64,000 nucleotides of DNA from Pseudomonas petrae (GTDB taxonomy: Bacteria; Pseudomonadota; Gammaproteobacteria; Pseudomonadales; Pseudomonadaceae), in assembly GCF_021728295.1 (NCBI RefSeq), contig NZ_JAKJXE010000007.1, forward strand, positions 310,001-374,000, in the 5' to 3' direction. This document shows, in pieces, positions 12,141 to 19,321 of the stretch. The notes beneath the pieces are model-generated. The model did no database searches. It saw nothing but the letters and a program-made list of their open reading frames with translations, and was not told the DNA's origin. The translations under genes were made by a program, and so were the position numbers. Every line of letters begins with the position of its first letter. Within the stretch, counting starts at the first letter, position 1.

Positions 12141-13046
12141 ATGCTGAGCAAACGCCATCTCCCGTCGGTCACCGCGCTGCAATGCTTTGAAGCGGTGACC
12201 CGTCACCTGAGTTTCACCCGCGCAGCCGAGGAGCTGAACCTCACACAGAGCGCCGTCAGCAAGCAGGTCGCCCAGCTGGAAGAATTGGTGCAGCACCTGT
12301 TGTTCCGAAGGGTTCGTCGGCGCCTGCAACTGACGCCAGCCGGTGCGCTGTACCTGGGGGAAGTGCGCAAAGTGCTCATGCAGATGGAAATGTCGACGCA
12401 CTTCCTCCGTTCCTACGGCGGTGAGACCGAAGTCCTGCGCGTGTCAACGCCGTCGACCTTCGGCGCCCGCTGGCTGGTGCCGCGACTCAAGGGCTGGCGT
12501 TTGCGTCATCCGCATATTCATCTGGATTTGGTCAACGAGCAGGAAAGCGATGACCTGGCCCAGAGCCGCTGCGACCTGTCGTTCTATTTCGGCGGTGGCG
12601 CCCGACCCGGTGCCGAAAGTGTGAAGCTGTTCAGCGAAGAGCTGATCCCGGTCTGCGCCCCCGGCAGCGTGCCCGACGAACCCTTCACCGATCCTACGCA
12701 ACTGACCGATCTGGTCCTGCTGCAAAACGCGCACCGCCCCCAGGCCTGGCATGACTGGTTCGAGAGTCAGGGCTACCAGACCGAGCACAGCTACCACGGC
12801 CCGCGTTTCGAAACGATCTACATGTGCATTCGCGCGGCGCAAGTGGGCTGCGGCGTCGCGCTGCTGCCTCGGTTTCTGGTGGAAGAAGAACTGGCGGACG
12901 GCAAGCTGATGATCCCATGGCAACACGCCCTGCCGAGTCAGGATGCTTACTACCTGGCGTACCCGGAGCATGCGGCCGAAGTGCCGAAGATTCGCGTGTT
13001 TGTGGAATGGATGCTCGAACAGCTCAACGAGCCAACGCCGCAGTGA
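12141..13046 (+). CDS. LysR-type regulator divergent from amaB
   Basis: This encodes about 301 residues. The N-terminal winged helix-turn-helix is ALQCFEAVTRHLSFTRAAEE then LNLTQSAVSKQVAQLEE. A GcvA-like effector domain follows (VSTPSTFGARWLVPRLKGW, then GCGVALLPRFLVEEELADG). The position next to amaB, with 156 bp between starts, makes it the likely regulator of the lysine/pipecolate genes. The effector could be a pathway intermediate. ATG at 12117 extends the protein by 8 residues, but neither ATG has a good ribosome binding site. I chose 12141 because family alignments usually start close to the HTH. Confidence 0.85.
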   Translation: MLSKRHLPSVTALQCFEAVTRHLSFTRAAEELNLTQSAVSKQVAQLEELVQHLLFRRVRRRLQLTPAGALYLGEVRKVLMQMEMSTHFLRSYGGETEVLRVSTPSTFGARWLVPRLKGWRLRHPHIHLDLVNEQESDDLAQSRCDLSFYFGGGARPGAESVKLFSEELIPVCAPGSVPDEPFTDPTQLTDLVLLQNAHRPQAWHDWFESQGYQTEHSYHGPRFETIYMCIRAAQVGCGVALLPRFLVEEELADGKLMIPWQHALPSQDAYYLAYPEHAAEVPKIRVFVEWMLEQLNEPTPQ

Positions 13047-13051
13047 CAGCA

Positions 13052-13522
13052 TTCCCGGCTAAAGCCGGTCCCACAAGTTGGGGTCCAGCCAGTCCCATTG
13101 GGTGCACGCGATGCTTTTAGTGGGACCGGCTTCAGCCGGGAAGAGGCCAGTTTGCGCACCATGAAATCTGCGGTGTGACCACCAACGCCTTCCCGGCTAA
13201 AGCCAGTCCTACAAGTGCACGGGATCCCACAATTGGGTTCCAGACAGTCCCATTGGACGGACGCGGTAAATTTGTGGGACCGGCTTCAGCCGGGAAGAGG
13301 CCCGTGTACGCACTCTCAAGCCTGCGGTGTGACGACTGATGCATTCCCGGCTAAAGCCAGTCCTAGAAGTGCACGGGATCCCACAATTGGGTTCCAGACA
13401 GTCCCATTAGATGGACGCGGTAAATTTGTGGGACCGGCTTCAGCCGGGAAGAGGCCCGTGTACGCACTCTCAAACCTGCGGTGTGACGACTGACGCATTC
13501 CCGGCTAAAGCCAGTCCCACAG
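13052..13522. repeat. Tandem array of palindromic repeats, family C (3 units plus a partial fourth)
   Basis: TTCCCGGCTAAAGCC starts units at 13052, 13190, 13344 and 13498. Each full unit has an arm at its start and the reverse-complement arm (GGGACCGGCTTCAGCCGGGA) about 75-90 bp later, then a linker of about 50 bp (GAGGCC..., ending in CTGCGGTGTGACNAC). Units 2 and 3 are both 154 bp and differ at about five positions, so they are a recent tandem duplication. Unit 1 is 138 bp and more diverged. The array fills the gap between the LysR gene and pncB. Confidence 0.9.
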
Positions 13523-13772
13523 TTAACGTTCAGCCGGTCCCAGAATTGGAGTTCAGGCCAGCCCCTACAATCGGAGTCCAGCCGGTCCAACGGGAGGCAC
13601 TCGGTCAGTCGCTGAAACATTTCTGCCCCTCTTCCACGACGACTGGCATTATGTGGGCCATCGTCAATCACAAACCGGACGTACCGCCACAGCGCTACCG
13701 CAAGGTTGTATGCGACACCCAATTGAATCCCGGGCCGCACCTTGGCGGCCCGCTGCTGGCTGGAGCGACACA

Positions 13773-14972
13773 ATGAGTGAGAGCGCTTTCGCGGATCGCA
13801 TCGTGCAGAACCTGCTCGATACCGACCTCTATAAGCTGAGCATGATGCAGGCCGTGCTGCACAACTACCCCAACGTCGAAGTGGAGTGGGAGTTTCGCTG
13901 CCGCAACGGTGAGGACCTCAGGCCGTATCTGGCCGAGATCCGCCATCAGATCGAGCAGCTCTGCGACCTGTCGCTGAGTGTCGAGGAGACCGGTTTCCTC
14001 GAACGCATCAACTTCATGAAGCCCGACTTCCTGCGTTTCCTCGGGCTGTTTCGTTTCAACTTGCGCTACGTCCAGACCACCATCGAAAACGACGAACTGT
14101 GCATCCGCCTGTCAGGCCCCTGGCTGCACGTGATCCTCTTCGAAGTGCCCGTCCTGGCCATCGTCAGCGAAGTCCGCAATCGCCATCGCAACCCGGAAAC
14201 CCTGCTCAGCCAGGCCCGCGATCAGCTGTATCGCAAACTCGACTGGCTGAACGCAACCGCTACCGCCGATGAGTTGGCGGAGTTAAAAGTGGCTGACTTC
14301 GGCACGCGCCGGCGCTTCTCCTACGCGGTGCAGGAAGACGTCGTTTCGGTGCTGAAAAAGGATTTCCCCGGCCAGTTCGTCGGCACCAGCAACGTGCACC
14401 TGGCGCGCAAATTCGACCTCAAACCGCTCGGCACCATGGCCCACGAATGGATCATGGCTCATCAGCAACTCGGTCCGCGCCTGATCGACAGCCAGATTGC
14501 CGCGCTCGATTGCTGGGTGCGCGAGTACCGCGGCCTGCTGGGTATCGCGCTGACAGACTGCATTACCACCGATGCCTTCCTCGGTGATTTCGACCTGTTC
14601 TTCGCCAAGCTCTTCGACGGCCTGCGCCACGACTCGGGCGATCCTGTGCAGTGGGCCGAAAAATGCATCCGTCATTATCAAAAGCTGGGCATCGAGCCGA
14701 TGAGCAAGACGCTGGTGTTCTCCGACGGGTTGAATCTGCCCAAGGCGCTGGAAATATTCCGCGCGCTGCGTGGTCGCATCAACGTCAGTTTCGGGATCGG
14801 CACCAACCTGACCGCCGACATCCCGGGGATCCAGCCGATGAGCATCGTGCTGAAAATGACCGCCTGCGCCGGCCAGCCCGTCGCCAAGATTTCCGACGAG
14901 CCCGGAAAAACGCAGTGCAAGGACCCGGAATTCGTGTCCTATCTGCGCCACGTATTCAAGGTGCCAGCCTGA
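13773..14972 (+). CDS. pncB: Nicotinate phosphoribosyltransferase
   Basis: This 399-residue enzyme converts nicotinate and PRPP to nicotinate mononucleotide (Preiss-Handler NAD salvage). The N-terminus ([20 protein letters not shown]) and the segments [22 protein letters not shown] and [12 protein letters not shown] are family signatures. GIGTNLT marks the phosphate-binding end. The frame is open from 13653, but ATG at 13773 has GGAG 8 bases upstream and gives the normal length. nadE follows 60 bp later, so pncB-nadE form a salvage operon. A short GC hairpin (GGGCCGC/GCGGCCC, about 13732-13751) precedes the RBS. Confidence 0.96.
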   Translation: MSESAFADRIVQNLLDTDLYKLSMMQAVLHNYPNVEVEWEFRCRNGEDLRPYLAEIRHQIEQLCDLSLSVEETGFLERINFMKPDFLRFLGLFRFNLRYVQTTIENDELCIRLSGPWLHVILFEVPVLAIVSEVRNRHRNPETLLSQARDQLYRKLDWLNATATADELAELKVADFGTRRRFSYAVQEDVVSVLKKDFPGQFVGTSNVHLARKFDLKPLGTMAHEWIMAHQQLGPRLIDSQIAALDCWVREYRGLLGIALTDCITTDAFLGDFDLFFAKLFDGLRHDSGDPVQWAEKCIRHYQKLGIEPMSKTLVFSDGLNLPKALEIFRALRGRINVSFGIGTNLTADIPGIQPMSIVLKMTACAGQPVAKISDEPGKTQCKDPEFVSYLRHVFKVPA

Positions 14973-15032
14973 GTCGAGCACCGACCGCCGCCCCTTTTCT
15001 ATGCCATTCCTTTTTTGCTCAAGGAGTCAATC

Positions 15033-15860
15033 ATGCAAGACGTACAGCGCGAGATCGCCCGGCAGCTCAACGTCCAGCCGCCTTTTGCCAATGACCAGGC
15101 GCTGCAGGCGGAAGTCAGCCGCCGCGTGCAATTTATCAAGGACTGCCTGCATAACGCTCGCCTGAAGGTACTTGTGCTGGGTATCAGTGGTGGCGTGGAC
15201 TCCCTGACGGCCGGCTTGATGGCGCAACGCGCCATTCGCGAGCTGCGTGAAAGCACTGGCGACAATGCCTACACCTTCGTTGCCGTACGCCTGCCGTACC
15301 ACATCCAGCACGACGAACATGAAGCCACGGCATCGGTGGATTTCATCAATCCCGACGAGCGCCACACAGTGGACATCGCACCCTCGGTGAAAGCGTTGGT
15401 TGAGCAGATCAAGGCCTTCGAGGGCCAGGCCGCCAGTGCCGTGGATTTCGTCAAAGGCAACATCAAGGCCCGGGCGCGGATGGTCGCGCAGTACGCCATT
15501 GCCGGCGTCAAAGGCGGTCTGGTCATCGGCACCGACCATGCGGCTGAAGCGGTCATGGGCTTCTACACCAAGTTCGGCGACGGCGCTTGCGACCTGGCGC
15601 CGTTGAGCGGTCTGGTGAAGAACCAGGTCCGCGCGATCGCCCGCAGCTTCGGCGCACCGCAAAACCTCGTCGAGAAAGTCCCCACCGCCGACCTCGAAGA
15701 GCTGGTTCCCGGCAAACCGGACGAAGCGGCACACGGCATTAGCTACGCAGAGATCGACGCCTTCCTGCACGGCGAGCCGGTGAAGCCGGAAACCGCCGAG
15801 CTCATTGTCAGCACCTACCGCAAGACCCAGCACAAGCGGGATCTGCCTTACGCGCCGTAA
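15033..15860 (+). CDS. nadE: Ammonia-dependent NAD+ synthetase
   Basis: This encodes 275 residues, the size of the single-domain ammonia-dependent NadE. The ATP-pyrophosphatase P-loop is [23 protein letters not shown] and [19 protein letters not shown] are conserved for deamido-NAD binding, and the C-terminus keeps KRDLPYAP. It amidates deamido-NAD, finishing the salvage begun by pncB. The ATG at 15033 has AAGGAG 7 bases upstream; the longer frame from 15015 lacks this. Confidence 0.96.
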   Translation: MQDVQREIARQLNVQPPFANDQALQAEVSRRVQFIKDCLHNARLKVLVLGISGGVDSLTAGLMAQRAIRELRESTGDNAYTFVAVRLPYHIQHDEHEATASVDFINPDERHTVDIAPSVKALVEQIKAFEGQAASAVDFVKGNIKARARMVAQYAIAGVKGGLVIGTDHAAEAVMGFYTKFGDGACDLAPLSGLVKNQVRAIARSFGAPQNLVEKVPTADLEELVPGKPDEAAHGISYAEIDAFLHGEPVKPETAELIVSTYRKTQHKRDLPYAP

Positions 15861-15927
15861 CCCTTTCGGGAACGGAAACGTGCGCGCCTGTGGGCTGGGA
15901 ATCCAGTCCATCGGACGCATGCAAGTC

Positions 15928-16018
15928 CTGTAGGAGCGCGCTTGCCCGCGAAAGCGTTTCGTCAGTTGCCATCTGCGTAACTGACCCAACTCATTCGCGG
16001 GCAAGCGCGCTCCTACAG
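15928..16018. repeat. Inverted repeat, family A, copy 2
   Basis: Intact element with both arms complete (CTGTAGGAGCGCGCTTGCCC at the left, exact reverse complement at the right), separated by about 45 bp of unique sequence. It lies between nadE and the DUF1338 gene. Confidence 0.9.
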
Positions 16019-16156
16019 TGATTCACGCGATCCGCGACACAGGCCAAATGGCGCTGCATTCAAAAACGGAATGAACCCGTTATTTCTTTTCGCTTGATGG
16101 CGTTCGCCATCACGGCTTACATAGCGCTCTGACTTTCCCGCCCAGAGCCGCTATCC

Positions 16157-17182
16157 ATGAACGCTTTCCAAGGCCTCTTCACCCTCGTTGCGTCCACCGT
16201 CGGTCAGCCCGCTGCGGCATGGCTCGAACACCGCGTCGAGGTGCCGCAGGCGCTGGGCGGGTTTTCCTGGTCTGACGAGGCGGTCCATCGGGTCTGGCTC
16301 GCCGAAGCGTTGAACCTGTGCCTGTTCCACAAGCTGGTAGAGGCCGTGCCCGACGGGCTTCGCTATGTGGACGAGCAATTCGAGGGCGGCCGCAAGGTGG
16401 TGTTTGACCACGGCGCCATCCGCACCGTCGATTGGGCGGACAACGGCGAATTGCCGCGCGGTCGTCAGGCCTTCTCGCGCTTGCTGGAGCCGCTGGGCTT
16501 CACCGATGTGCGCACCTATCCGCTGACCAGGCTGAACATGACCGGTTGGGGCTATCGCCAAATGGACCTGCCCGAAGACATCGCGCAGTTCTTCGTTTCC
16601 GAACTCCATCCCGGGCGTCTCAGCCAGGGCTTTCAAGACGCGGTCAGCCGTGTCGTCGGTTCGAGCCGCGACCCGTTGAGCCCTGAAGACCTGAGCGTTC
16701 TGAATCGCCTGCGCACCACCCGCCATTGCAGCGTAGCCGAAGCCACGCGCCTGCTACCGGCGCTGTATCGCGCGTTTGGCCGCCAGCACGGCGTCGTTCG
16801 GGAAGATGACTATCGCCAACTGCTTGGCGAAAGCGCGGAGATGGCGTGGATCGCGACCGAAGGCAACAGCTTCAATCACCTGACGGACCGGGTTGCGGAT
16901 CTGGAAGCGACGGTGGCCGAACAGAATCGGCGCGAGCGGCCGATGAAGGACAGCATCGAGGTGTCTGGTTCGGGAAGGGTCATGCAGACCGCGTACAAGG
17001 CCTGCACGGTGAGCCGAGCGCTGTTGAATGCCGAGGGCGTCGTGGTGACGCACAAGGTGCCGGGCTCATTCGTTGAATTCATCCAGCGCAAGATCGACCC
17101 TGACAACGGCAAGATCGATCTCAACTTCGACAGCAGCAACGCCCAGGGCATCTTCAAGATGACCGACTCGAAGCAGGTCTAG
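16157..17182 (+). CDS. DUF1338 (2-oxoadipate dioxygenase/decarboxylase-like) protein
   Basis: This encodes 341 residues. Family marks are FDHGAIRTV with the metal-ligand His, LPEDIAQFFVSELHPGRLS, and EGNSFNHLTDRV with a second His. A candidate acidic ligand lies in KDSIEVSGSGRV, and the substrate-facing end has AYKACTVSRALL. DUF1338 enzymes are vicinal-oxygen-chelate-fold, Fe(II)-dependent. The studied member HglS of P. putida converts 2-oxoadipate to 2-hydroxyglutarate in lysine breakdown and is about 460 residues, so this is a shorter subfamily whose substrate is unproven. It ends 3 bp from the end of azurin on the opposite strand, with no terminator between. The start lacks a strong RBS. 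Confidence 0.8.
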   Translation: MNAFQGLFTLVASTVGQPAAAWLEHRVEVPQALGGFSWSDEAVHRVWLAEALNLCLFHKLVEAVPDGLRYVDEQFEGGRKVVFDHGAIRTVDWADNGELPRGRQAFSRLLEPLGFTDVRTYPLTRLNMTGWGYRQMDLPEDIAQFFVSELHPGRLSQGFQDAVSRVVGSSRDPLSPEDLSVLNRLRTTRHCSVAEATRLLPALYRAFGRQHGVVREDDYRQLLGESAEMAWIATEGNSFNHLTDRVADLEATVAEQNRRERPMKDSIEVSGSGRVMQTAYKACTVSRALLNAEGVVVTHKVPGSFVEFIQRKIDPDNGKIDLNFDSSNAQGIFKMTDSKQV

Positions 17183-17185
17183 CGG

Positions 17186-17632
17186 TCACTTCAGCGTGAC
17201 AGTGCCTTTCATCATGGCGATGTGGCCAGGGAACGAGCAGAAGAAGCCGTATGTCTCGGCCGGGTCCAGCTTGGATACGTCGAACGTGACCGAATCCTTC
17301 TCGCCTCCGCCGATCACTTTGGTGTGGGCAATTACGCGCGCGTCACCCTCCTTCAGATAATCCTTATCGATGCCGACGCTCAAGCCATCGGTCGCGATCG
17401 GCTGCATATCGGCTTCTTTGCTGATGACCAGGTTATGGCCCATGACGGCCTTCGGCAGGCTGCCCGTGTGTTTAAGCGTGACGGTGAACTGCTCGCAGCT
17501 CTTGTCGATTTCGATGGCTTTGGTCGTGAACGACATCTGGTCGGTGGAATCGACTTCGGCCGAGCATTCGGCCGCCAGCAGGTGCCCACTGGCCAAAGTC
17601 AGAACGGATGCAGCGACAAGCTTGCGAATCAT
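17186..17632 (-). CDS. azu: Azurin (periplasmic blue copper protein)
   Basis: This encodes 148 residues. A 20-residue signal peptide ([20 protein letters not shown]) leaves a mature chain of 128, exactly the azurin length. All copper ligands are visible: Gly-His in MGHNLVIS and Cys, His and Met in [14 protein letters not shown]. The Cys3-Cys26 disulfide is formed by AECSAEV and DKSCEQF. Azurin carries electrons to cytochromes and peroxidase or nitrite reductase under low oxygen or stress. It is convergent with the DUF1338 gene. Confidence 0.97.
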   Translation of the reverse strand: MIRKLVAASVLTLASGHLLAAECSAEVDSTDQMSFTTKAIEIDKSCEQFTVTLKHTGSLPKAVMGHNLVISKEADMQPIATDGLSVGIDKDYLKEGDARVIAHTKVIGGGEKDSVTFDVSKLDPAETYGFFCSFPGHIAMMKGTVTLK

Positions 17633-17661
17633 GGTGCGTCTCCTGGTGGGGCAGCCCTTTA

Positions 17662-17675
17662 CTTTGTATACAAAG
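17662..17675. promoter_or_regulatory. Perfect 14-bp palindrome upstream of azurin
   Basis: CTTTGTATACAAAG is a perfect dyad centred 36 bp upstream of the azurin start. About 24 bp further upstream, on the azurin strand, is TTGATAAATTGTTC, which keeps one half of an Anr/Fnr site (TTGAT-N4-ATCAA). Azurin is Anr- and RpoS-dependent in P. aeruginosa. The palindrome could be an operator of another regulator or part of the core promoter. Confidence 0.35.
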
Positions 17676-17818
17676 ACTGCCCTAAATTAGAACAATTTAT
17701 CAACCGTTATTACTGAGCACCTCTGGGCGGCCTCTATCAGGGCCATCGAGACAATCAAACAGTCAGCACTACGATGGCTGCATAAGATCGCCCTGTCACC
17801 CACCTTCAGGACGATCTC

Positions 17819-17947
17819 ATGCAACTCTCCAGCATTTTGCGCAGCCTGCTCGCCGCTTACGCCTGTGGCGCATCGGGTAATTACGACCGCGCCAGCCAGG
17901 ATTACGGCGTCTATCAACGCGCGGCTTCCAACGGTCAAGACCTGTAA
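17819..17947 (+). CDS. Possible small protein of 42 residues
   Basis: ATG at 17819, with AGGA about 9 bases upstream, opens a frame that ends with TAA at 17945-17947. The product starts MQLSSILRSLLAAYACG, which looks like a short hydrophobic N-terminus, and ends in a Tyr-, Gln- and Ser-rich tail. I do not recognise it. It could be a real small protein, the remnant of a longer gene, or chance. The flanks 17700-17818 and 17948-18045 hold nothing else I can identify. Confidence 0.3.
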   Translation: MQLSSILRSLLAAYACGASGNYDRASQDYGVYQRAASNGQDL

Positions 17948-18057
17948 TGGCGGGCAACTGACCGGCATCGATGACCCGGTGAGGAAAAATACCACGCCGG
18001 TTTTGCACCATTCTCAGGCAGAATGTGCTGACTTATCGCCTGCCTCGAGGACTGCCC

Positions 18058-18270
18058 ATGGCCAAACCCAACTATTCCTTCGCCAAACGCCAACGTGATC
18101 TGGCAAAAGAGCAAAAGAAAGAGGAAAAAGCACAGCGCAAGCAGGCCGAGAAGGCTGAAGCAGAGGCTGGAGAAGGTGAAGTCGTAGACGGTGAAAACAC
18201 CGAAGGCTCCACCGAAGCTGAAGACTCCACCGAAGTAAAAGGCTCCGCCGAAGAAAAGCCTGCTGAGTGA
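18058..18270 (+). CDS. Small highly charged conserved protein
   Basis: This encodes 70 residues. The N-terminal half (MAKPNYSFAKRQRDLAKEQ onward) is strongly basic and probably one long helix. The C-terminal half is acidic and rich in Glu, Ser and Thr. I recall this family as a conserved hypothetical of pseudomonads, present in the same azurin-dnaB interval. There is no known function, membrane segment or catalytic motif. The GAGG 11 bases upstream supports ATG 18058 over the ATG at 18025. A nucleic-acid or ribosome-associated role is only a guess from composition. Confidence 0.8.
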   Translation: MAKPNYSFAKRQRDLAKEQKKEEKAQRKQAEKAEAEAGEGEVVDGENTEGSTEAEDSTEVKGSAEEKPAE

Positions 18271-18320
18271 TTAGAACCTCAGATTGCTGAACCATGCCTG
18301 GCATGGATGAACGCTGAACA

Positions 18321-18411
18321 TTGTAGGAGCGCGCTTGCCCGCGATGCATTTACTGAATCCCACGCATCTACGTTGGCAGTAACATTTTCGCGGGCAAGCG
18401 CGCTCCTGCAA
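18321..18411. repeat. Inverted repeat, family A, copy 3
   Basis: The left arm TTGTAGGAGCGCGCTTGCCC and the right arm GGGCAAGCGCGCTCCTGCAA flank about 50 bp. One substitution (CTGCA for CTACA) is near the right end. It separates the 70-residue protein gene from the end of the transglutaminase gene. Confidence 0.9.
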
Positions 18412-18424
18412 TGCGTCTCCCTTC

Positions 18425-19321
18425 TCACATCGCAATCGGCATCACGGTCACACGCACTTCCGGATCATGACTCCCGCCTCCCAGAATCACCCCCCGCAAC
18501 GGCGACACGTCAGAAAAGTCCCTCCCCCACGCCAGACTGATGTGCTCAAGCGCAGGCTGAACGTTGTTGGTCGGATCGAAATCCACCCAACCCAGCGCCG
18601 GACAGAACACCGACACCCACGCGTGGGACGCATCGGCGCCGATCAGCCGTGGCTGACCGGGCGGCGGCTGGGTCAGCAGATAGCCGCTGACATACCGCGC
18701 CGCCAGACCGCGCGAACGCACGCACGCCAGCATCAAGTGAGCGAAGTCCTGACAGACACCCCGGCGGGTTTCCAGGACTTCCACCAGCGGCGTCGCAACT
18801 TGAGTCGCCTCGCCATCAAAGGTGAATTCTTCGAATATCTTCTCCATCAGCGCCTGCGCGCACAGCAGCATAGGCCGCCCCGCAGGAAAGCAGCTGGCAG
18901 AGAACTCGACGAATGTCTGCTTCAGGTGTACGTAAGGCGATTCGAAGCGATAGCGGCAGGCATCGAGGATGTCCGGTGCCATCCTCGACGCGCTGTAGGT
19001 CAGCCGGTGCTGCGTCTCGTCCCATGAAGCGGACCCATTGAAATCCAGCAGCGGCCGTTCCAGCACTTCAATGCGCAGGCGCGCGTTGACCTGCAGCTCA
19101 TCGTGGGGACGTTCGAATGCCAGGCGCGTCAGCGGATTGCCGAACACGTCCAGCTCATCGCGGCGCGTGGTCGGCGTCGGGCTGATGACCAGATGCTTTT
19201 CAAGGCAACGCTGCCAGGGACTGCGCCGCGGCCACAGATGCGCGAGCTGCTGCGCCAGGGAAACCGGGCTGTCGTATTTGTAGTGAGTGTCGTGGATGAT
19301 CTGATACTGGGCGCTGTTCAT
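18425..19321 (-). CDS. Transglutaminase-like cysteine peptidase-fold protein (third gene of ligase cluster)
   Basis: This encodes 298 residues. An N-terminal Bact_transglu_N domain (YQIIHDTHYKYDSPVSLAQQ) is followed by a transglutaminase core. The catalytic triad is visible: Cys in RRGVCQDFAHLML, His in DASHAWVSVF, Asp in GWVDFDPTNN. There is no signal peptide, so it is cytoplasmic. The start overlaps the stop of the ATP-grasp gene by one base (TGATG), showing translational coupling. In this context it is more likely a peptidase or amide-transferring enzyme acting on the product of the ATP-grasp and DUF2126 ligases than a protein cross-linker. The order DUF2126/ATP-grasp/transglutaminase is conserved in many bacteria. 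Confidence 0.9.
   Translation of the reverse strand: MNSAQYQIIHDTHYKYDSPVSLAQQLAHLWPRRSPWQRCLEKHLVISPTPTTRRDELDVFGNPLTRLAFERPHDELQVNARLRIEVLERPLLDFNGSASWDETQHRLTYSASRMAPDILDACRYRFESPYVHLKQTFVEFSASCFPAGRPMLLCAQALMEKIFEEFTFDGEATQVATPLVEVLETRRGVCQDFAHLMLACVRSRGLAARYVSGYLLTQPPPGQPRLIGADASHAWVSVFCPALGWVDFDPTNNVQPALEHISLAWGRDFSDVSPLRGVILGGGSHDPEVRVTVMPIAM

Noticed and set aside
13052..13522. CRISPR array
   Set aside because: Units are 138-154 bp, with internal inverted arms, near-identical spacers and no cas genes. They are tandem palindromic repeats.
13363..13773. Minus-strand ORF of 136 codons across the repeat array
   Set aside because: Its coding potential comes from repeated sequence; no RBS and it runs against pncB control sequence.
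17687..17995. Minus-strand ORF of 102 codons upstream of azurin
   Set aside because: No RBS, overlaps the likely azurin promoter, and has no recognisable family.
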